Origin: Paramecium octaurelia
Lineage: Eukaryota; Ciliophora; Oligohymenophorea; Peniculida; Parameciidae
NCBI GenBank assembly: GCA_905182995.1
Contig: CAJJDP010000060.1
Span: 313,785 to 377,784, forward strand
Direction: 5' to 3'
Length of the DNA stretch: 64,000 bases
In this document: piece by piece, positions 1 to 13,735 of the stretch
Layout of the letters: every line of letters starts with the position of its first letter
Position numbering within the stretch: the first letter of the stretch is position 1
Translations under genes and position numbers: made by a program
Notes under the pieces: generated by a model
What the model was told of the DNA's origin: nothing
Database searches by the model: none
What the model saw: only the letters and a program-made list of their open reading frames with translations

Positions 1-596
1 AAGAATTGATTTACCAAGAAAAGTTAGATTATAAGCGTACAAGGTTGGTTTGACAGCTGCTCTTATAGAAGGGAAATTCACAGTTATAGACACTGAAAAA
101 TTAAATGAAGGAAAGACTAAGCATTTGGTTTAATTGATGAAGGGTTTTGAATCTTTTACTTAGCCATTGTTAATTGTCACTAGTGTTGATCCAGATGACT
201 TATTTTTAAGGGCCTCTCGTAATTTAGACTCTTTAGAGACATGCACAGTTAAAGAGTTCAACATTATTAAAATTCTTAAATTTAAATCAATTCTTATTAC
301 AAAAGAAGCTTTATTGCAATTAACAGAATCATTAAAATAAAGGAAATTAGCACTTTTAGGAGAAAACAAGATCGTCAAGAAAGTATATAATTAATTAATA
401 AATATTTTAGAAATATTCGGAATATCCAATTGAAGAATACGATCCTACTAAACCTTTGGATCTTAAATTCAAAGTGTTAAGAGAGTATTTGGAGGACTTT
501 GAAAAATTAAAATAAGAGGGATAATTAGATAAATTTATTTAAGATATGCCTAAGACTAAGAAGGTTGGACGTATTAATACAATAAATCATCATTGA
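1..596 (+). CDS. Mitochondrial large-subunit ribosomal protein uL4 (3' part)
   Basis: This is the 3' end of a gene whose start lies left of the window. It is read with TAA/TAG as Gln and ends at TGA 594-596. The first residues (RIDLPRKVRLQAYKVGLTAA) followed by LIEGKFTVID match the conserved rRNA-binding core of the uL4/RplD family. The next segment, LLIVTSVDPDDLFLRASRNL, fits the uL4 stretch about residue conservation around the nucleotide-like fold. One 28-nt intron (383-410, GTA...TAG) restores the frame into a charged tail. That tail and the bacterial-like core point to a mitochondrial rather than a cytosolic uL4; this is an inference. Partial at the 5' end. Confidence 0.75.
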
Positions 597-648
597 GAAA
601 ATTATTTGTTTTTAAATAAAGCATTCATATAATTATAATGATCATTTC

Positions 649-3600
649 TCAAATGTATCTTTGTTATTAAGGGTTTTATTATATTTCGTATTCTCTTTAT
701 AGAGATTTCATTTTTTATTTTAGATTTTAAGATGAAATTGCAGCTTAACTTAAAGTCTTTTTGAAATTTTCAGACTCTTGTTTTAATCTTTCCCATCCAG
801 AAGACTAATCTAATTAACTATTATCCTTTATTCCACTTTATTAGGATTATTACGAGACATAGGATGATTCATTTTTGTAATCTAAATTAATAAATTTATA
901 TTGATACTTTAACTATATTTTTAAGGTTAATAGGCTTTTTCTAATTCTTATAAAAGCTATTCATTTTGATCTTTTAATTGTTGGATTTCTTATAATGTAT
1001 TCATTTACAATTGTCTTTCTTAAATGATAACTTGCTCCATCTCATTTACTCTCTTTTATTCCCAAGATAATTAAGCATCTTTTAAATCGACTTATTTTTG
1101 TAAGTCTCTATTAGCATTTTCAATATATTATTTTTCTCTTTCTAATTAGGCAATTTGTCTATTAAAGTCTTCCTGGGCAGCCTAAAACCCTGTGGAAATC
1201 TTTCTTTATGAGTGATACTCTTTTCCTAATTGCTAAATAATAAAAAATTATAATTACATCTCTGTCTTTAATTAATTCCCTTATTTATCTTTCATATTCT
1301 TCAGATTTTCTGTTCAATCTTTCGATTTCACGCTCATATTATTATAATTAGATTTAATATTGATCTTCTCTTTTTGATGCATTTTGCATTTAAATTTTAA
1401 AGAAGTCTTCTTATTTTTCTAATTCTACACCTCGTTGTAACACATCCTCATGTTGCAATGATATTTATTAAATTGAAACTGTAAGTCTTTGATTTTCTGC
1501 ACAAACTTCACTATAATTAAGCTACAAATCATGCATTTCCATATCAAACATTTTAATTTACTCTTTAAGTCTAATTTCTTATTACTATAAAAATTGGATT
1601 TATTATATTTATAATTCCTTCTCTTATACTGATTTGACAAGTTAATTATTTAAAGATTGGTTATCTTTACTTAATATTTAAATATCAGATTTCATCTCAT
1701 GGAATTCTTTCTCTTTGATTTATAAAGTGTATTTTAGATTATCATTTTCATTCTAGAGCTTTTAATTCTTATAAATTTAATCTCTTAATTTCTCCTCTAA
1801 TTATTAGGCAGCCTCATAGCCTCGTTCTCCTTTTGTGCTAACCTCTGATAATTTTGATTGCTATTTCGAAATTTCAGCATTCATGTGCTTAATCTATTAT
1901 TACAAAGAGATGTTGGTTTCTCTAACTTCATCTAACTAATTTTAGACTTCATCTCTTTCAAGATCTAGTTACTCTAAGGATCGTTTTAAAATGACATTCT
2001 GTTCAGATAATTAATTAACTCTATCATCTAAATTTTCATTCAATTCTCTTAATTATAATACTTATCTTTCATCCTCTATCTTCGTGCTATTCTTTTATTA
2101 TAATCTTTATAATAATTCTTCTTTCTATTTTTCCAAACTTTCACATAATAGTTTTAATTATCGAATTTAATTATCTTGGTCTGTTTTTTGTAATTTAAGA
2201 GAAGATATTTAAGATTATGATTCTGTTAATTCGTTATATAGTTTATTAGATCTTTAAACCTCTTTTTACAATTATTCATTAATATCTTATAAAGTCATTT
2301 CGTAATTATTTACTTTTTCTGACAATTTTATTGAAGTATTTTTGATTTCATGATCATTTGTTTTCAATCCATTAATCATTTATCTTAATTCTCTTGCTTC
2401 TTTCATTGCTTCTTCTTTTAATTTATTTAAAAATTCCATTTATTTAGTTTATTGATTGATTACTGATTCTAATCTAATATTTTCACTCTAAAATCTCTCT
2501 TTTTCAATCAACATCTTTCTTTCTTAGTCTCTTAATCTTTCTATTTCATTTGTCAAATTATAGTAGTCCATTTCTTTATCCTTATTTCTTAATACGTTTT
2601 ATTAGTATTTAAAGGTTTCATCACTTTATTATCTTAAATTCATTTGCAATTTATCATTTTCCAATCTTTATTCATTAAGCAACTCTTAGGCTATTTTAAG
2701 TTTCTCTTCTAATTGAGAATTAAATATCCCTAAATCTGATATTTATAATTTTAGAGAATTATTCTATTGTTAAAGTAGTTTTAACTCTCCAACTGTATCA
2801 TTTTCAATCTTTTACTTTTATTCTATTATACTTTATTAATTTAAACGCATCTTTGATTATTCTCTTTTGAATTATTCAACTTCTTATTCTAGCGATGCTA
2901 TATCCTATAACTTTAATTTTATTTATGAATCCAAGTTAGCATTCTTCTGTGCTAATTCATTTATTTGATCATTCAATACACGTTTTTATTACTTTAATTC
3001 ATAATTATCTCTATCCTTCTCTCCTAATTCTTTTTTAATCGATTTTAATAGATTTTCTGTTGTTTGTACTTCCTTAGTCAATAGATCATTTTCCTTTCTT
3101 AATTAATCTATCATAAGTTGTTGGCCTTAGTTAGGATTTTATTAATGGGACTACTAATTCTTTTGCTCCTACTTAAATTTTTATAATAGACCATCTAAAT
3201 TTTATTTAGAAACATCCATTCTTTCAAATTCTATTTTCAAATCTCTAATAGTTTGTTTTTCTTGATCTAATTCCCTTTCCAAATCTCTCTTATCTTATCT
3301 TAATTACTATACAAATTCTTTCTCTCTTTCATACTCATCATTCAATTTCTTATAATTTCTATCATATAATTCCTTTTCTCTTTATAATTATTAATATTCT
3401 GACTTTTGAATTTGTAGTTAATCATCCATATCATTCAACTAATATTGTAATTTTTCATTTTCCTCCTCTAAATTTTTTAAAGTCTGCACAGTATTTTCTT
3501 TATCATTCTTCAAATTATTTACAGCTTTACTAAATACCATCTTATCAGTTTAGTATGCTTATACCACTTATTCAGCATTTTAAGCTTTCAATTATAGTTA

Positions 3601-4639
3601 TTCATTTTATTGATGTAATTACTAAAACTTCTCAACTAATTGTTAATTTTCCTGTTCTAATTAATTTAATATCTATTTGAATTATTCTTAATTCCTTTCC
3701 TTCTCTTCCTCAATGAAAGATAATCTTTATTTGATCTAATTTAATTCGTTTTTTTTATCTGATTTATTTGGGCTTTATTATTATGGTTGACTAGGCTTTT
3801 TCCTAAAACGTGATAATTCTTTTCTTAAATTCGATAATTCATCATTTAACTTTGTATTTTCTTCAGTTAACAAATCCACTTATGTTTATGTTCTTTAAGC
3901 CTTTTATTGTGTCTCTGAGAGAAGATGTTCTTATGCTAATTTTTCAATATTCGTGCCTTAAATATCTAATTTTGACTTTAATCTCAAAATCTCCTTTTCT
4001 CTATTTTCGATCTAAAATTCTAAATGCTTACATTTTTCTTCCAACAATACTTTGGAATTGTCATTCTCTCTTGAATCCTATTGTACTTATATTAATCTAG
4101 AAATGATAATCATAATTAAGGTACTTCTTCTCTAAATCTTATATTTAGTCAATCAATTTTAATGTTTTATCTGGTTAATTACTTGAAGATAAATAATTTT
4201 CATTATTTTTTTTAAATAATTCTTCTTGTAATTTCTTTTCAGCATTATTTTTTTAACCCAATATAAATTTCCAATCATTTCTCTCACTTTCTAACATTCT
4301 TACTTGTGATCTCCATTTATTCTCTTTGGTATCACATTCTTCCTTAATTTGAATCATTGTCATATGTAATTAATTATTTTCATTAACAATCCTTTAATTC
4401 TCCTTTTTTAAAGGTAACAATAATTGTTCAAACTTAGCTGCATTTATTTTAGTCTATTTCATATATCATCAATATACTTCTTCCAATTATTTTTTTAATT
4501 ATTGAAAACCTTCAGTAGTTTTAACTAAATCATTTAGTAACCTCTCTACTAAAGGAACAGAGTCTATTCCTAAGGGTTAACAATAATGCAAGGCATCCAA
4601 TCTTTTCTTTAGCAATAAAAACTTCCTCTCTTGATCCAT
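649..4639 (-). CDS. Bld10/Cep135 basal-body coiled-coil protein
   Basis: Long coiled-coil protein of roughly 1,300 residues. The N-terminus, MDQERKFLLLKKRLDALHYC followed by QPLGIDSVPLVERLLNDLVK and TTEGF, aligns closely with the conserved head of Cep135/Bld10 (RKY.N.RKRLD.LGY.Q.L..E..PLVE.L..DL..TTE). This family builds the cartwheel spokes and pinhead of centrioles and basal bodies, so a structural role at ciliary basal bodies is expected. The rest is heptad-rich Glu/Lys/Gln sequence. At least three short introns are visible (4454-4477, 4097-4124, 882-907). The model ends in a Ser/Gln-rich tail with TGA at 649-651. Exon lengths do not sum exactly to a multiple of three, so one further intron was probably missed. 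Transcribed divergently from the cyclase gene. Confidence 0.85.
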
Positions 4640-5082
4640 ATTTGAAAAAATTATATATATGTTAATTAATAAAAAAAAGAATTTTGAAATTATGAATTTT
4701 GTAAACAGTTAATAAATTATTTATTTATGATTTACATATTTCTTTTGTTATTTAATATTAATATCTTTTAAGCTAACTTTCTTCTTACCCCTTGTATAAA
4801 TAATATAAATAATTGATAATAATCTGATAATTGATTAAAATATAATAATTGTTGCTTATTTTCCTTTCTGGTCCACTATTATTCGCATTCTTTATCATTT
4901 TTCAATTAGCCACCTATTTTTATAATCTTTTTGAATTAATAAATTTCTGATAACAAAATACATTATTAGAATACCATTATTATTGTGGATACTCCAATAG
5001 TCTATTTAATAGTTAAAGTTTATTTATTGTTTAATTCAAATTATAGGCTTAAGTTGTTTAATTTTATATTAAAAGTTGATTT
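4640..5082. other. Divergent intergenic region between Bld10 and the cyclase fusion
   Basis: About 440 bp of AT-rich DNA between two divergent start codons, so it probably carries both promoters. Short open stretches occur on both strands but none has recognisable protein content or a convincing start. No conserved element could be identified by eye. Confidence 0.5.
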
Positions 5083-8000
5083 ATGCTGTATAGGATTATT
5101 GAAAAGGTCTATAAACAAATTCCATTGAAGTATCAACAGAGACTAAAAGATATAGAATTTGAAAACTTATAGAGCATGAGAGTATCAAATAATCATATAA
5201 TAGATTGAATTTACTAATGGTCTAGTGCAAAAAACATATAATTACGAGATTTTGTCAAACAAAATACAATTAATCCAAGTATGATTAGTTTTATCTAGGC
5301 ATCTACAGTAATCAAAGAATTAGTTAGAATTTTGCTCAAAATGGAAACTCTCCCTATTTTTCCTTTAATTTATTTTCTTACTTTACAAGAATTATTCTGG
5401 TCTGAATTCTTTATTATATTATACACGATGATGTGTTTAATTATCGATATGGCTTTCTCATACTTAATACTATTTTGCAATCTAAAATAAAGATGGAAAT
5501 TTGAAGAGAATATCAATAAACAGTAATGTCGAGTCTTAGCAGATATAGATTAATTGTTGTAAACTTAAAATAAAACTCCTTCAAAGAAAATCGAATGGTA
5601 GTAATTAAAATTAGGTCAAATCGTTTGTCTATAGAAGGGAGAAAAGAGTCCAGCAGATATCTTAATTTTAGAATCAAGTTAGGAATAAGTGTTAGTTGAT
5701 TTTAAATATAAATATCCTTGCCCTTGCACTTTTGTTAACTAGGCTTCTAAAACCAAAGGAATCATGACTAAATTCTTAATTAATTTGAGTGGATGGATCT
5801 AGTTTTAAAGCTCTAAATAAGGAACTATTAAATTGAAAAACGATCCAAAGACCACCTAATTTACAGATGCAAATATTATTAATAGAGGCCAAATATTGAA
5901 TCAAACAGATTGGATTTTTGGGATAGCAATATAGGTTGGGCATGGATGTTTTTAATAAAGAGATCGATATTATAATTGGAACCACTATAATTAGAATAGT
6001 TTTTATATATTTTTGATAGATGTTGTAATTTTCTTTGTCCTTTTAATTCCAAAGTTAATTAGTTAACAATAGTATGAATTTCCAACTTATCAAAATTCTA
6101 TTATAATGTGTCTTTTGCTTTTACCTTAAAATTACTTTATCATTAATTAAATTTGGTTACTCATTCACTAATTCAATCTAAACAAATTAGAGATTAGATA
6201 ACCTTCTGACAGAACTTTCAATTTAATTTAATAATAGTAATAGTAATTTTAAGAGTAACCTGATCCAATTCTGTAAGAATATGATAAGAAAGTGCTCATT
6301 TAAGTGTAAAAAGTAGGATCGACAAATAATTCAATATTGAATCTTGGTCTAAAAAAGAAAAATCCTACTTAATGCAATATCTATCAATATAATCAATTAT
6401 CTAATTAAAATATTTTAGAATTGATGAAAACTGATGTTTTAGTTTTTGAAAATCCTTAAAAAATATTAAAAGATAATGTTAGAGTTTGCTTAATCATACA
6501 TGACAAATGTAGATATTACTTTAATTACGAAAAATTATAATCCATTATTGAAAAAACTACTCCAACTCAAAAAATTAATTATGAAAAATTACTATTAGAC
6601 ACAAATAGGTTTTAAGCTTATGATGAATAAAAAACATAAGATATTGATCTATTGCTTGCTGAGAAATAATAGCCTACCTTAAGGATTGTTGAAGAAAAGA
6701 AAATATTCCAAAAAATAGGGTTTTTAAAAGAATAAACAAAGGTAAGCTAATTTCAAAAAGATATGAGAGATTCTAAAGACCTAAAAAAATAAACTGGGGA
6801 CCCTTAAAAACTAAATCCATATAGTTCTTTTAGAAAGTAAACTGCAAGGAACTTATTTTAATCTAATACTTAAGTCTAACAATAAAAAGAGCCTAATTAA
6901 CAGTCAATATTATTACAATAATAATAATCTAATATTATAATTTCATATAAGAATTCACCTAAATTGTAAAGATAAAGAAGTAGTAATCATCTCTCCTAAA
7001 GTCAATTGAATCCAAATGTCAGATCTTAGGGAGGATCATTAAAAAACATTACTCCCACTTAATAAGATTTGAGCAATGATTAGATCATAGGAGATGTGTT
7101 TAATGAATAAGATTTTATTAATAAGTTGTTGAATAAATCTGATGTAATATCAAATGAAATTTTAATTGTTTTACTGCTTTGTAATAACATTGAGAGTGTT
7201 TATGATAAGAAAGAAAAGAAGATTTAAAATATATATTACAACTCATTTGATGAATCAATTTTAGAATTTGTTAAGATATTTGATTATAAATTTATTTCAA
7301 GTGCTACAATCGATAATTTCAAAGTCGAATATAAATAAGATCAAATCGTAAAGAAAGCTGTCTCTATATAAGGAGTTGTTAAGATTTTTGATATTATAGC
7401 TTTATTGTAGCCAACTGAAAATCGATAAAATACTCTCTCTATACTTGTTAAAGATCCTGAATCGTTTGAATTGGAAGAAGGAGCTTTATTATACACGAGA
7501 CAAGAAATATGTGACAAGAATTATAATGATCAAAGATTCCCTCAAATAAATGAGACTATAGAGGAAATGTTTTGGGATGGTTAAAAGTCGATTAAATATT
7601 TAAAAAAATAATTGGATTTCTAGTAAACATAATAGTTTTTAAATAAATTAAATTCCATCAATGAGACATATGGTAATAGGGAACAGGAGCTAGACAATCT
7701 TTACAAATAGATTGAACAAGATAGTTAGTTTTTCTTTATTTTGGGATTGAAGTAATTTATAAGAATGAAAAGCTAATTAGTATCTTAAGAGATCTGTAGT
7801 AATAATCTCAATCAAGAAATCATGTTCTAAACACTTTTAAAATACAATTTTAAGACTTGCTTTGTGATGGATACATATGAAGATTTAATATCATTTTTAA
7901 GAACCTACCACATTACTGAAAAGAATTCTATTGATCTATTTCTAGAAGTCAATTCAATTCATTATAAGTTTAGATAATCTATTCAAAATTTAATAGAAAA

Positions 8001-10758
8001 ATAAAATATTTTTGAGGTTTACTCATAAAAATTGATTGAAAACTTTATTGTAATTAATGCTGAAACTCTAGAAGCAATAGTAAAAGATGATTATCTAAAA
8101 TATCATTTCGTTGTGCTGTTTTATTTTTCATAGGGAGTTGGAGCCTATTAATTAGATGAAAAATAAAAAGGGAAACTTTTAAAATTGATTACAATTACTG
8201 AAAGATATATAGCATCTATTGGTTCTGGATTAGACAATTAATATTTCTTTTACAAATCTAATTATTCTTTTAATTTATACGATAAAGATCCACAATGTGC
8301 ACTTTCTAACCCAAACTTTTTAATTTCTAAGACTGATTAAATGCTGAAATTGTTATTTTATTATTGCCCAGCTACTTACTTAAATTATGAATCTGTAATT
8401 TTAATCTAGATTTATCGATGCTTTTTATTTGGTTTTTTATCGTATATGATTGATTATTAAAATCAATTTTATGCTTTAGAAGAATTAATTTTCTTTGTAT
8501 TAGTTCCAAGCAATGTTGTTACGTGTATTCTTAATTATGAAAACTTTATGCATTAAAAATCATTTGACAAAAATTAATTTGAAATATATCGAAAGAGACT
8601 AGAGTTGATAAAATAAAGTAATATTTATGTCAAAATTATCAAAATAATTTTTATAGCTTTGCTGGATTCAATTTTAATTGAAATTTGTTTTAATATCTTT
8701 GATATATTCTAAAGTTAGGAGCTCACAAATTATTCTGTTTTTATATTCATTATTTTTGAATTAGTGGAAAAGTCAAAATACATTATGACCCAGTTCAACT
8801 CATATTATGATTTAGGCAGGATGCTAAAACTAATATTCTCATACATAATATTATTATCTTTGTTAGTATTAATATATAGTCTTGTGATCACAGATATTAT
8901 ATATTAATTATCAAGCTTAAATTTTATATTTTGGATTTTTGGACTCATATTTGCTTTATCAATCTCATTTGTCTTATAAGAAGTGTTAATACTTACCGAA
9001 TTCTGCTTCCCATGTCCAAATGATATTCAATTTCACATAGAAAATCATATTTAGATAGAAAAGCTAAGCTAATCTTTGAAATATTTAACCCAATAATAAT
9101 CAAATGAGCCAAAATTGTTTATAGAGAAATTATTTGAAGGAAAAGATTTTATGGATGAACAACTTCTTAAAAAGATTAAGGGAGATTAATAAATGACTGA
9201 TTAAATGGAAAAAGACTTAAAATTTACAGACAAGAGAACAGAAAAGGATTTTCTTAATTGGCTCAAACCTTAAAATAAATATATTTATTACATTTATGAA
9301 TTAACTATATTTGGAATAAGAATCTATTAATAAATCACTACTCTTTAAATAGCTTATTTAGTGATCTCTATTATCTAGTTTGTAGTGATGAGTTTGCTTC
9401 CAATAATACAAATATCTAAATTTAAACCCTTAGTTTTGATTGGTTTAAGATTTGCATTTTTTATAGTGTTACATATCTTATTAGATACATAGATAAATGA
9501 AACTTTAATGTTTCTGATAGCCATTTCCTTGACTCATCATCCATTATTAGGGATATATGGATATTATTGTGTTTGTTTTATTACAACTATTTTAGATTTG
9601 CTGATGGTAGGAATCTTTACTTATACTGATCCATATCTCATTCTAAATCATGGTTTAATTTTAATTGAAATTTGTCTTCCACTTATGTTTTAAGTTTATA
9701 AAACAGAATTCTTATAAAGATATTAATATGTCCTTTAAAACAAATTGTTGGATGAGTATAAAAAGCTGAACGATGCTTTAGGTTTGCTGATGCCACGTTT
9801 CATTAAAGAAAGAATGTCAAAAGGATAGATATAAATATCAGAAGATCAAGGAGATGTTGCTATATTGTTTTGTGATATTTATGATTTTGATGACATAATT
9901 AGAAATGAATAAATCAAAGTTGTTGAATTTTTAGACAATTTATATCGTCAATTTGATTAATTCTGTTAAGCAAATGAATTACAAAAGATTGAAACCGTTG
10001 GTAAAACTTATATGGCAGCTGGTGGACTAAAAGACTATAACATTTCTGATAATTTAAATCCTACAGAAAGAATTTTAGATACAGCTCTTTAAATGCAGGA
10101 AAGTGTTAAAACTATGAAATATGGAGACAACAAAGCTGTCATTCTCAAGATTGGTATTCATTATGGAAGAGTCATAGCGGGTGTTATTGGGGCTCACAAA
10201 CCGTAGTTTTCATTGATAGGGGATACTGTCAATACAACGAGTAGAGTTTGCTCAACATCAGAACCGGGAATTGTAACTCTTAGCTAATAAGCTTATGAGA
10301 AGGTCTCCAACAAGAAATATTAATTTAAATTAAGGGAAGTGGAAGCGAAGGGAAAAGGAACTATTAAAACTTATTAGTTTATTAAAGGAGATAAAAAATA
10401 ATAATAGGCAATTCTAAAAGTTGCTGATAATATTTCAAAATCTCCTAATCCTCACTTATAAAATTAAATGATCAAAAAAATATCTGAAAATTTGAAGAGC
10501 AAATAGCAAACCATTTTAAAAAAAGTATCAATAAATGAAGAAAAATAAGATATCGCACCAGTAACAATCTAAAATACAAATATGAATGTAAATACCAAAT
10601 TAATATAACTTTCATCTCCATAATCTATACAACCAATGATTAGAGCTTAATCAAGATCAGTATTTAATTCTTCATATTAAATGGCATTACTTACTCCTAA
10701 TGAATAGGATTAAGATAATAATAATAACAATAATATAAATAACAATAATAATAATAAC

Positions 10759-10811
<53 letters not shown>

Positions 10812-12633
10812 CAACAATAATAACAATAATATTAGCAATAATAATAATAAATAGGAAGAAAAGGACAAATTTAATCTCAATAATATATAAGGTGATGGAT
10901 TAAAATCTAGCATACCTCTAGGGGGAGCTGCAGCAGGTTAATATTCAAAAAGAATCTCAAATTTAGCTTTTGAATTGAATCCAATAAAGTCAAGAAAATC
11001 CGTTTACAGGAGAGCAGGTACCAAAACAAATTTACCTGAATAAGATTAAATTTTAGGAATGGCTACAAGTGGTTAAAAATTGGCTGAAAGCGTAAGGGTT
11101 GATTTGCCTCCTGTGAAAAAAAAGAGAACTAGAATAATTGCTGAAAAACAAATGGATTTTATAGATAGAATAGAATCTTTATCAGTTCACAAAACACCAA
11201 AAGAATTGAAGCAGTAATCTCATATGGATGAATTAGAGATAAGAAAGCTAATAGACATTGAAGAAAGTATTTATTAAAATGAATATGATTTAAAAAATAT
11301 GGAAGAAAAAGTTGAAATATAAGAATATGGTATCTAAGAATCTAACTATAAAAGTGATAGTCATGATTCATATTTCTCAATTTATGATTAATACAAAGAG
11401 TTTGACTTAAAATAGGTAAAGATTTTTATCGTTTTTATAATAATTTTATTGATAATCAAGAATTTATTTTATTACCTATTAACTTCAATAAGCGAAGAGT
11501 TATAGGTGATATTTATTTGCTAATCAGTAATTTGTTTAGTGTTATCAATAATAATTTACAATGTAAAAAAGATATTTATGTTGAAAGTGCTAATAGGTCT
11601 ATATTTTGTAATTTTTTCAATAAATAATATTTTGATTGTAGATGTTCATAAATCTGATATGGAATTAATATTTTAAATAAGTCACATAACAGCTGTTTAT
11701 TTAAATTTATTCTATTTATAGATTTACAATAGAAAGGATCGAATAAAATTGTCAGTCTTGTACACAATATTGATTCTAATAAATCTAGTATTTAATGAAT
11801 ATATTCTGGATATAATTCTCTTCTCAATATGCATATTAGTATCAAGTTTCATCATTCAAGAAAAGGAATTAAAAGTTCTTGCTGAAAATTATTAATGCTT
11901 TTCGCAATTTGAATCAAAAAATGCGAAACAAACGTAGATCTTATAATATTTATTACCATAGCACATAATAGGTAGGTTTTTTTCAACAGATATTACAACA
12001 ACAGACAATTTCACTGATGTATTTCAAAATTGCACTATTCTGTTTGCGGACATTGCTGGCTTTACAAAGTACTCAAGTTCAGTAGAACCAGAATAAGTAG
12101 TAAATATGCTTAGGATATTATTCCAATAATTTGATGAAGCTTGTTAAAAATTTTAAGTGTACAAATTATACACAATTGGTGATTGTTATGTTTGTATGGG
12201 TATCATTGATGCTAATAACAGAGATCCTGTTGGTGAAGTAAATTTATAAATAATTATATAGGCAATAAATATGGTGTTGTTTGGATTAAAAATGATACAG
12301 ATAATCTAATAGATAAATAAAGATCCTCAGTTTTAACATTTGAACATGCGTATTGGAGCGCATACAGGAAGAGTAATAGGAGGTGTTGTAGGAACAGACG
12401 TTGTTAGGTATGATATTTATGGAGAAGATGTTACAACAGCCAATAAAATGGAATCAAAAGGACAAGAAGGTAAAATAATGGTAAGTTAAGCTACAAAGGA
12501 TTTGATAGAAAGCGATGAAGAATCTATTGGCATTTTCGATTTTGAATTTGCATAAGAAGTCTTTTTGTCTTAAAATAATACTACAATATCTACTTATTTT
12601 GTACACTTTGATTAAAATGGTGATGATTAATGA
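5083..12633 (+). CDS. Guanylyl cyclase with N-terminal P4-ATPase-like domain
   Basis: Protein of about 2,500 residues. The start ATG is preceded by an in-frame TGA two codons upstream; introns of 22 and 20 nt lie near the 5' end. The N-terminal half has multiple membrane spans and P4-ATPase-like blocks (GQIVCLQKGEKSPADILILE near 5,610-5,670). The phosphorylation site DKTGT is replaced by DVLVFENPQK near 6,430, so pump activity looks unlikely. Two cyclase domains follow (about 9,840-10,400 and 12,020-12,560), separated by six further spans. The first (FCDIYDFDDI, KIETVGKTYMAAGG) resembles mammalian adenylyl cyclase C2 but carries Glu at the purine-selecting site. The second (LFADIAGFTKYSS, IGDCYVCMG) resembles C1 with both metal aspartates. 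This order is the reverse of mammalian enzymes and is known for ciliate and apicomplexan guanylyl cyclases. Expected in ciliary or surface membranes making cGMP. Confidence 0.92.
10715..10852 (+). repeat. AAT trinucleotide microsatellite encoding poly-Asn
   Basis: Nearly pure AAT/AAC repeat of about 130 bp, in frame inside the cyclase gene. It encodes a run of about 40 asparagines broken by a few Ile and Ser residues, in the cytosolic linker after the first catalytic domain. The complement reads as a meaningless poly-Leu frame. Such tracts usually vary in length between strains. Confidence 0.9.
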
Positions 12634-13735
12634 ATATTTTATATAAATGAAATTAAACTCAACTTTTATTTCATGTATTTCTCTTAATCTTATTAGATCA
12701 CTAAGGAATTCTATCTTCCTCTTAATAAATTCCCATAATTCCAACCAAGAAGGATGCAAATTTATCATAAATCTTCATCCCACATATGGCTGGTTCATGA
12801 TAATTGTCAATATAACAAAATTTATTGGTAGATCAAAAACATTATCATGAATTGATATTGAATTGAATTTAATAATTATTCAAATTTACCTAAAGGTTGT
12901 ACATTAACAAAAGAATATAATAAATTCCTATGGATTTGTAAGAGAAAGCAAAGTGTAAATAAAGGTACTACTTGAGCAAATCATCTAATAGATAAAATGT
13001 AATTCCTCTGATTGGCTTAATTTCTTTGAGAAATGAAGGATTCTATGCAATTTAATGTATTATTAATGATATGGATGAAGCCCCTATTCAATATTTTAAT
13101 TATTTTTCATCATAGATGGCTGCCAAAATTATACTTCAAGTATACATAATATCCATAATCTCTTAAATATTATATATCAAACTGAAACTAGGTTAAATAA
13201 CTCTAATTATAGAGACTATAAATTTTTCAAAAATATGGTAATGATTGATCATTTCATATCATAATAGATATTAAATTTTGCATTTAATTTTAGTAAATAA
13301 AGTTATTCATTCTTTTTGAAAAAGTAATAATAAGATAAGCACAAAATGGTAAAGTAAAAGATCATTGCAATAAAAATATTTAGGGCACTGTTAAATATAA
13401 AATCTCTAACAATTCCATCAAATCCAAATCTAATGAAATTACCTATAAACTATGGATGGTTCTAGTATTAGGTCAAGTTTTGTGCTTCTGCCTATATTTT
13501 TGAGTGCCAATAACTCAGCTTATATTATATAATTGCTAATATACCTAAATACTAGATCATCTATTAATATTGATTTATAATTTATATTGATTAAAATATT
13601 GGTTTGGAATAGTATTAATATGTCTGTTAATAAAATAGCAAAATTTAACTTTTTTTTATAAATAATTTCAGTTTTATTAACTAGTTATCATGTGAATAAA
13701 TACATTCGTTATTTTAGAAAAAACAATTAAAATAA
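12634..13735. other. 1.1-kb gap with unresolved, possibly decayed coding sequence
   Basis: No intact gene could be built here. On the + strand, 12,880-12,970 reads as NLPKGCTLTKEYNKFLWICK before a frame break. A second open piece (about 12,930-13,130) reads IPLIGLISLRNEGFYAIQCI and lacks a matching splice. With only one stop codon in the code, open frames of 60-100 codons occur by chance, so these may be remnants of a gene or noise. The 3' third (13,150-13,730) is very AT-rich and looks non-coding. Confidence 0.4.

Noticed and set aside
4740..5040. Possible small gene in the Bld10/cyclase spacer
   Set aside because: Open pieces on both strands lack a start in good context, conserved content or legal splice joins.
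10710..10913. Minus-strand frame encoding almost only leucine
   Set aside because: It is the complement of the AAT repeat inside the cyclase gene; no independent support.
12454..12768. Minus-strand frame of 104 residues over the cyclase 3' end
   Set aside because: It overlaps the conserved end of the second cyclase domain on the other strand and has no recognisable content of its own.
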